A stretch of 28,134 bases of DNA from assembly GCA_964648365.1 (NCBI GenBank), contig CAZYLK010000069.1, positions 1 to 28,134 of the forward strand. Reading direction: 5' to 3'. This document shows positions 25,909-28,134 of this stretch, in pieces (the stretch's first letter is position 1; the number at the start of each line of letters is the position of its first letter). A program made the position numbers and the translations under genes. A model generated the notes under the pieces. The model was not told the origin of the DNA. It saw nothing but the letters and a program-made list of their open reading frames with translations, and made no database searches. The DNA comes from SURF-32 sp964648365. GTDB lineage: Bacteria > Planctomycetota > Phycisphaerae > UBA1845.

Positions 25909-28125
25909 ATGCGATTCCAACCACCTAAACCGTTCGCGCTCATTCTCGCCGTGGTCGGCGCAGCGTGTGTTCCTGTTGCCCCCGCCCGCGCTCAGGACGA
26001 GCCGCCGCCATCCGTCCACCCGCTCCAGCGTAAGGAAGAGATCATCCGCGACCGCGTCGACCGGCTGATCGACCGCATGTACCGCCTCAGCGAGGAACTC
26101 GCGCCGACCGAGCCGGAAAACGCCGCCCGGCTCAAGCGGGCATTGACGAAGATCGGCGAGGCCGGCGTGCAGGATCGCGTGGAGGCCGTCATCCGCCTGC
26201 TCGGCGAAGGCGCCACGCTCAACGACGCCCGCGATCAACAGGAAGAACTCATCGCCGGCCTTGAAAGCGTGCTGGCGATCCTGATGCAGCGCGATACGGA
26301 CAACGAAGACCGCCGCCGCGAGATTCAGCAGCTTGAGGAATACCGCAAGGCCATCAATGAGATCCTCGAACACGAGAAGCAACTGCGCGCCGACAGCGGC
26401 GACGCCACCGCCCGCAAGCGCCTCGGCCAGCAACTCGAGCAGGCGATCGAGCGCGTTCAGTCATTGTTGAACCGCCAACGGCAGCTTTCGCAGGACGGCG
26501 ACGCCGATGCGCCTACGGATCAGGAGCCCGCCGGCGACCCGCGCGACGCCGACGGCAACGACGCCGACGCATCGAGAGAGGCGGGCAAGATGGGCGAACC
26601 ACCTTCCGCCGCGCAGCAGCAGAACGCGCTTTCGGAAGAGACCGACGACGTCGCCCGCGACGTCGAGCAGATGGCCCGCGAGGCGCAGCGCCTCGACGGT
26701 GATGCACCGCAACCGTCCGACGGCCGGCAGGGCGAAGGCTCGCAGCCGCAGGACGGCGCCTCGCCGCGTGACGGTGCACAGCCGCAAGAGGGCCAACCAC
26801 GGCAGGGCGATTCGCAGGCTCCCTCGGCGCAGAAGGGCCGGCCGCAGGACGGTCAGCCCCAGCCTGACGATGCTCAGAGCAGCAAGTCTCCCACCGGCCG
26901 CGCCGCCGGAGAGGCGTCCAAGGCGCTGAAGTCCGCCTCGCAGCGCATGTCGCAGGCGGGCAAGGCGCTGGAGGACAAGGACGACCCATCCGCAAACGAG
27001 CGGCAGGAGCAGGCCGAGGAAGAGCTTCGCCGGGCACTGCACGAACTCGAAAGAGCGAAAAAGGCACTCGACGAGCAAGGCCAGGGAACCGGCGATCAGG
27101 CCCAGGCCCAGAAGGACAACGCCGACAAAGCCGGACAACTCAGCCAGCAGATGGATCAGGACCGCCAGGGCGGCCAGTCCGGCGAGAACCAGCAAGGACA
27201 GCAAGGTCAGCAGGGAGCGCAGGGTCAACAGGGACAACAAGGCCAGCAAGGTCAACAAGGCCAGCAGGGTCAACAGAGCCCACAGGGTCAGCAGGGCCAG
27301 CAGAATCAGCCCCCCCCCGGCCAGGATGATCTCGATCGCGCCGAGGATGAGATGCGCGGCGCGGCCGAGGATCTGGAGCAGAATAACCCCGAAGACGCCG
27401 CCGAGAAGCAGGACCGCGCCATTGACGCACTGGAGCAGGCCAAACAGCAGCTTGAGCAGGAACTCGCTCAGAAACGCAAAGAAGAACGCGAGGAAATCCT
27501 GCGCGACCTGGAAGCCCGTTTCCGCGACATGCTTGCCCGCCAGAAGAACGTCAACGATTCAACCACGAGCCTCGACCGGATCGGGGCGGACAATCTCTCC
27601 CGCGCGGACAAGCTCCAGGTGGCCGACGTTGCCCGCAAGCAGGAGCAACTCGCCCGGGCCGCCGATACCTGCGTCCACATCCTCGACGAAGAGGGAACGA
27701 CCGTCGTCTTCCCGCGCATCCTCGGCCAGATGGTCGAAGACATGGACGCCGTGGCGGTGCGGCTCGGCGACGTGCAACTCGGCGCGCTGACGCAGTCCAT
27801 GCAGGCCGAGATCATCGCGACGATCGAGCAGCTTCTCGAAGCAGTCAAACGCATGCAGCAGGAAAACGAACAACAAAGCGCCCCCCCCCAGCAGGGCCAG
27901 CCCGCCGACGGCGCTTCTCCCCTTCTGCCCACCTCCGCCGAGTTGAAACTCCTCCGCGCCGCCCAGCAGCGCGTCCACACCCGCACGGCCGCGATCGACG
28001 AAGCGGCGAAGAAGGGCGGCGAGTCCGACAAGTCGCTGCAGAAGGCTTTCAACGAAGCCGCCGAGCGCCAGCGCGAGTGCTCCGAGATCGCCCGGGAGAT
28101 TCTGGAGCGGGAGAATCAGCCGTGA
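25909..28125 (+). CDS. Exported Gln/Gly-rich coiled-coil protein ending the MoxR-vWA gene row
   Basis: 738 residues from ATG 25909 (745 if ATG 25885 is used). A signal peptide with cleavage after PARA (residue 28) leads into long charged helices (about 40-200; for example the VDRLIDRMYRLSEEL stretch and the IQQLEEYRKAINEILEHEKQ stretch). A Gln-, Pro- and Asp-rich disordered segment (about 200-330), another helix, a tandem Gly-Gln-Gln tract (about 427-466) and a final coiled coil complete the protein. It has no transmembrane segment after the signal, so it should be periplasmic. It contains two runs of nine C (27310-27318, 27881-27889). Its architecture matches the C-terminal half of DUF4175 proteins, so it may pair through coiled coils with the preceding membrane protein. 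Function unknown. Confidence 0.82.
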   Translation: MRFQPPKPFALILAVVGAACVPVAPARAQDEPPPSVHPLQRKEEIIRDRVDRLIDRMYRLSEELAPTEPENAARLKRALTKIGEAGVQDRVEAVIRLLGEGATLNDARDQQEELIAGLESVLAILMQRDTDNEDRRREIQQLEEYRKAINEILEHEKQLRADSGDATARKRLGQQLEQAIERVQSLLNRQRQLSQDGDADAPTDQEPAGDPRDADGNDADASREAGKMGEPPSAAQQQNALSEETDDVARDVEQMAREAQRLDGDAPQPSDGRQGEGSQPQDGASPRDGAQPQEGQPRQGDSQAPSAQKGRPQDGQPQPDDAQSSKSPTGRAAGEASKALKSASQRMSQAGKALEDKDDPSANERQEQAEEELRRALHELERAKKALDEQGQGTGDQAQAQKDNADKAGQLSQQMDQDRQGGQSGENQQGQQGQQGAQGQQGQQGQQGQQGQQGQQSPQGQQGQQNQPPPGQDDLDRAEDEMRGAAEDLEQNNPEDAAEKQDRAIDALEQAKQQLEQELAQKRKEEREEILRDLEARFRDMLARQKNVNDSTTSLDRIGADNLSRADKLQVADVARKQEQLARAADTCVHILDEEGTTVVFPRILGQMVEDMDAVAVRLGDVQLGALTQSMQAEIIATIEQLLEAVKRMQQENEQQSAPPQQGQPADGASPLLPTSAELKLLRAAQQRVHTRTAAIDEAAKKGGESDKSLQKAFNEAAERQRECSEIAREILERENQP
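27191..27306 (+). repeat. 9-bp coding tandem repeat encoding Gly-Gln-Gln
   Basis: About a dozen GGN-CAR-CAR units in register encode (GQQ)n, with breaks at GAQ and SPQ. Codons vary between units (GGA, GGT, GGC; CAA, CAG), which suggests that the tract is old enough to have diverged or is under protein-level selection, and is not a fresh slippage product. Confidence 0.85.
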
Positions 28126-28134
28126 CTCGCGGCG

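Noticed and set aside
27191..27306. Reading the Gly-Gln-Gln tract as a collagen-like domain
   Set aside because: Gly occurs every third residue only in a short tract of about a dozen units, without Pro at the X position; a flexible linker is more likely.

Overview
The window is high-GC bacterial chromosome that looks like Planctomycetota (possibly Phycisphaerae or a related deep lineage; the class is a guess). The pointers are a very large multi-haem cytochrome c, a DUF1570-type metallopeptidase, a secreted double PQQ-propeller protein followed by a prenyltransferase-like repeat protein, and a long MoxR / DUF58 / BatA-vWA / vWA / membrane-sandwich / Gln-rich coiled-coil gene row. All assignments come from reading motifs in the translated sequence; no database search was run. 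I saw no tRNA, rRNA, CRISPR array, insertion sequence or prophage gene.

Layout. 1-2742 (+): 3' part of a cytochrome c with six CxxCH sites, translationally overlapped by a small unknown protein (2735-3112). 3121-3963 (-): secreted unknown protein, divergent from nnrE (4046-4774, NAD(P)H-hydrate epimerase), which overlaps by ATGA a secreted HEVAH metallopeptidase (4771-6033). 6259-7872 (-): B12-binding radical SAM enzyme, convergent with the peptidase across an inverted array of an 8-bp repeat. 8293-9255 and 9556-10527 (+): tandem paralogous secreted propeller proteins with an eight-cysteine tail, each with a strong Shine-Dalgarno and its own intrinsic terminator.

10825-28125 (+) is one long co-directional block: a 1479-residue PQQ-propeller protein overlapping a prenyltransferase-like repeat protein, then MoxR AAA+ ATPase, DUF58, BatA-type vWA membrane protein, second vWA membrane protein, a three-helix membrane protein with beta-sandwich and coiled coil, and a periplasmic Gln/Gly-rich coiled-coil protein. 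The four genes from MoxR to the second vWA protein overlap or nearly touch (16487-23454) and are almost certainly co-transcribed. The last two are separated by intergenic spacers carrying the same two-part repeat. By analogy with MoxR-vWA systems, the block probably encodes an ATPase-driven chaperone or assembly machine acting at the cell envelope; its substrate is unknown.

The most notable non-gene signals are three kinds of short intergenic repeats, and nine runs of exactly nine G or C, most of them inside genes for exported or membrane proteins.
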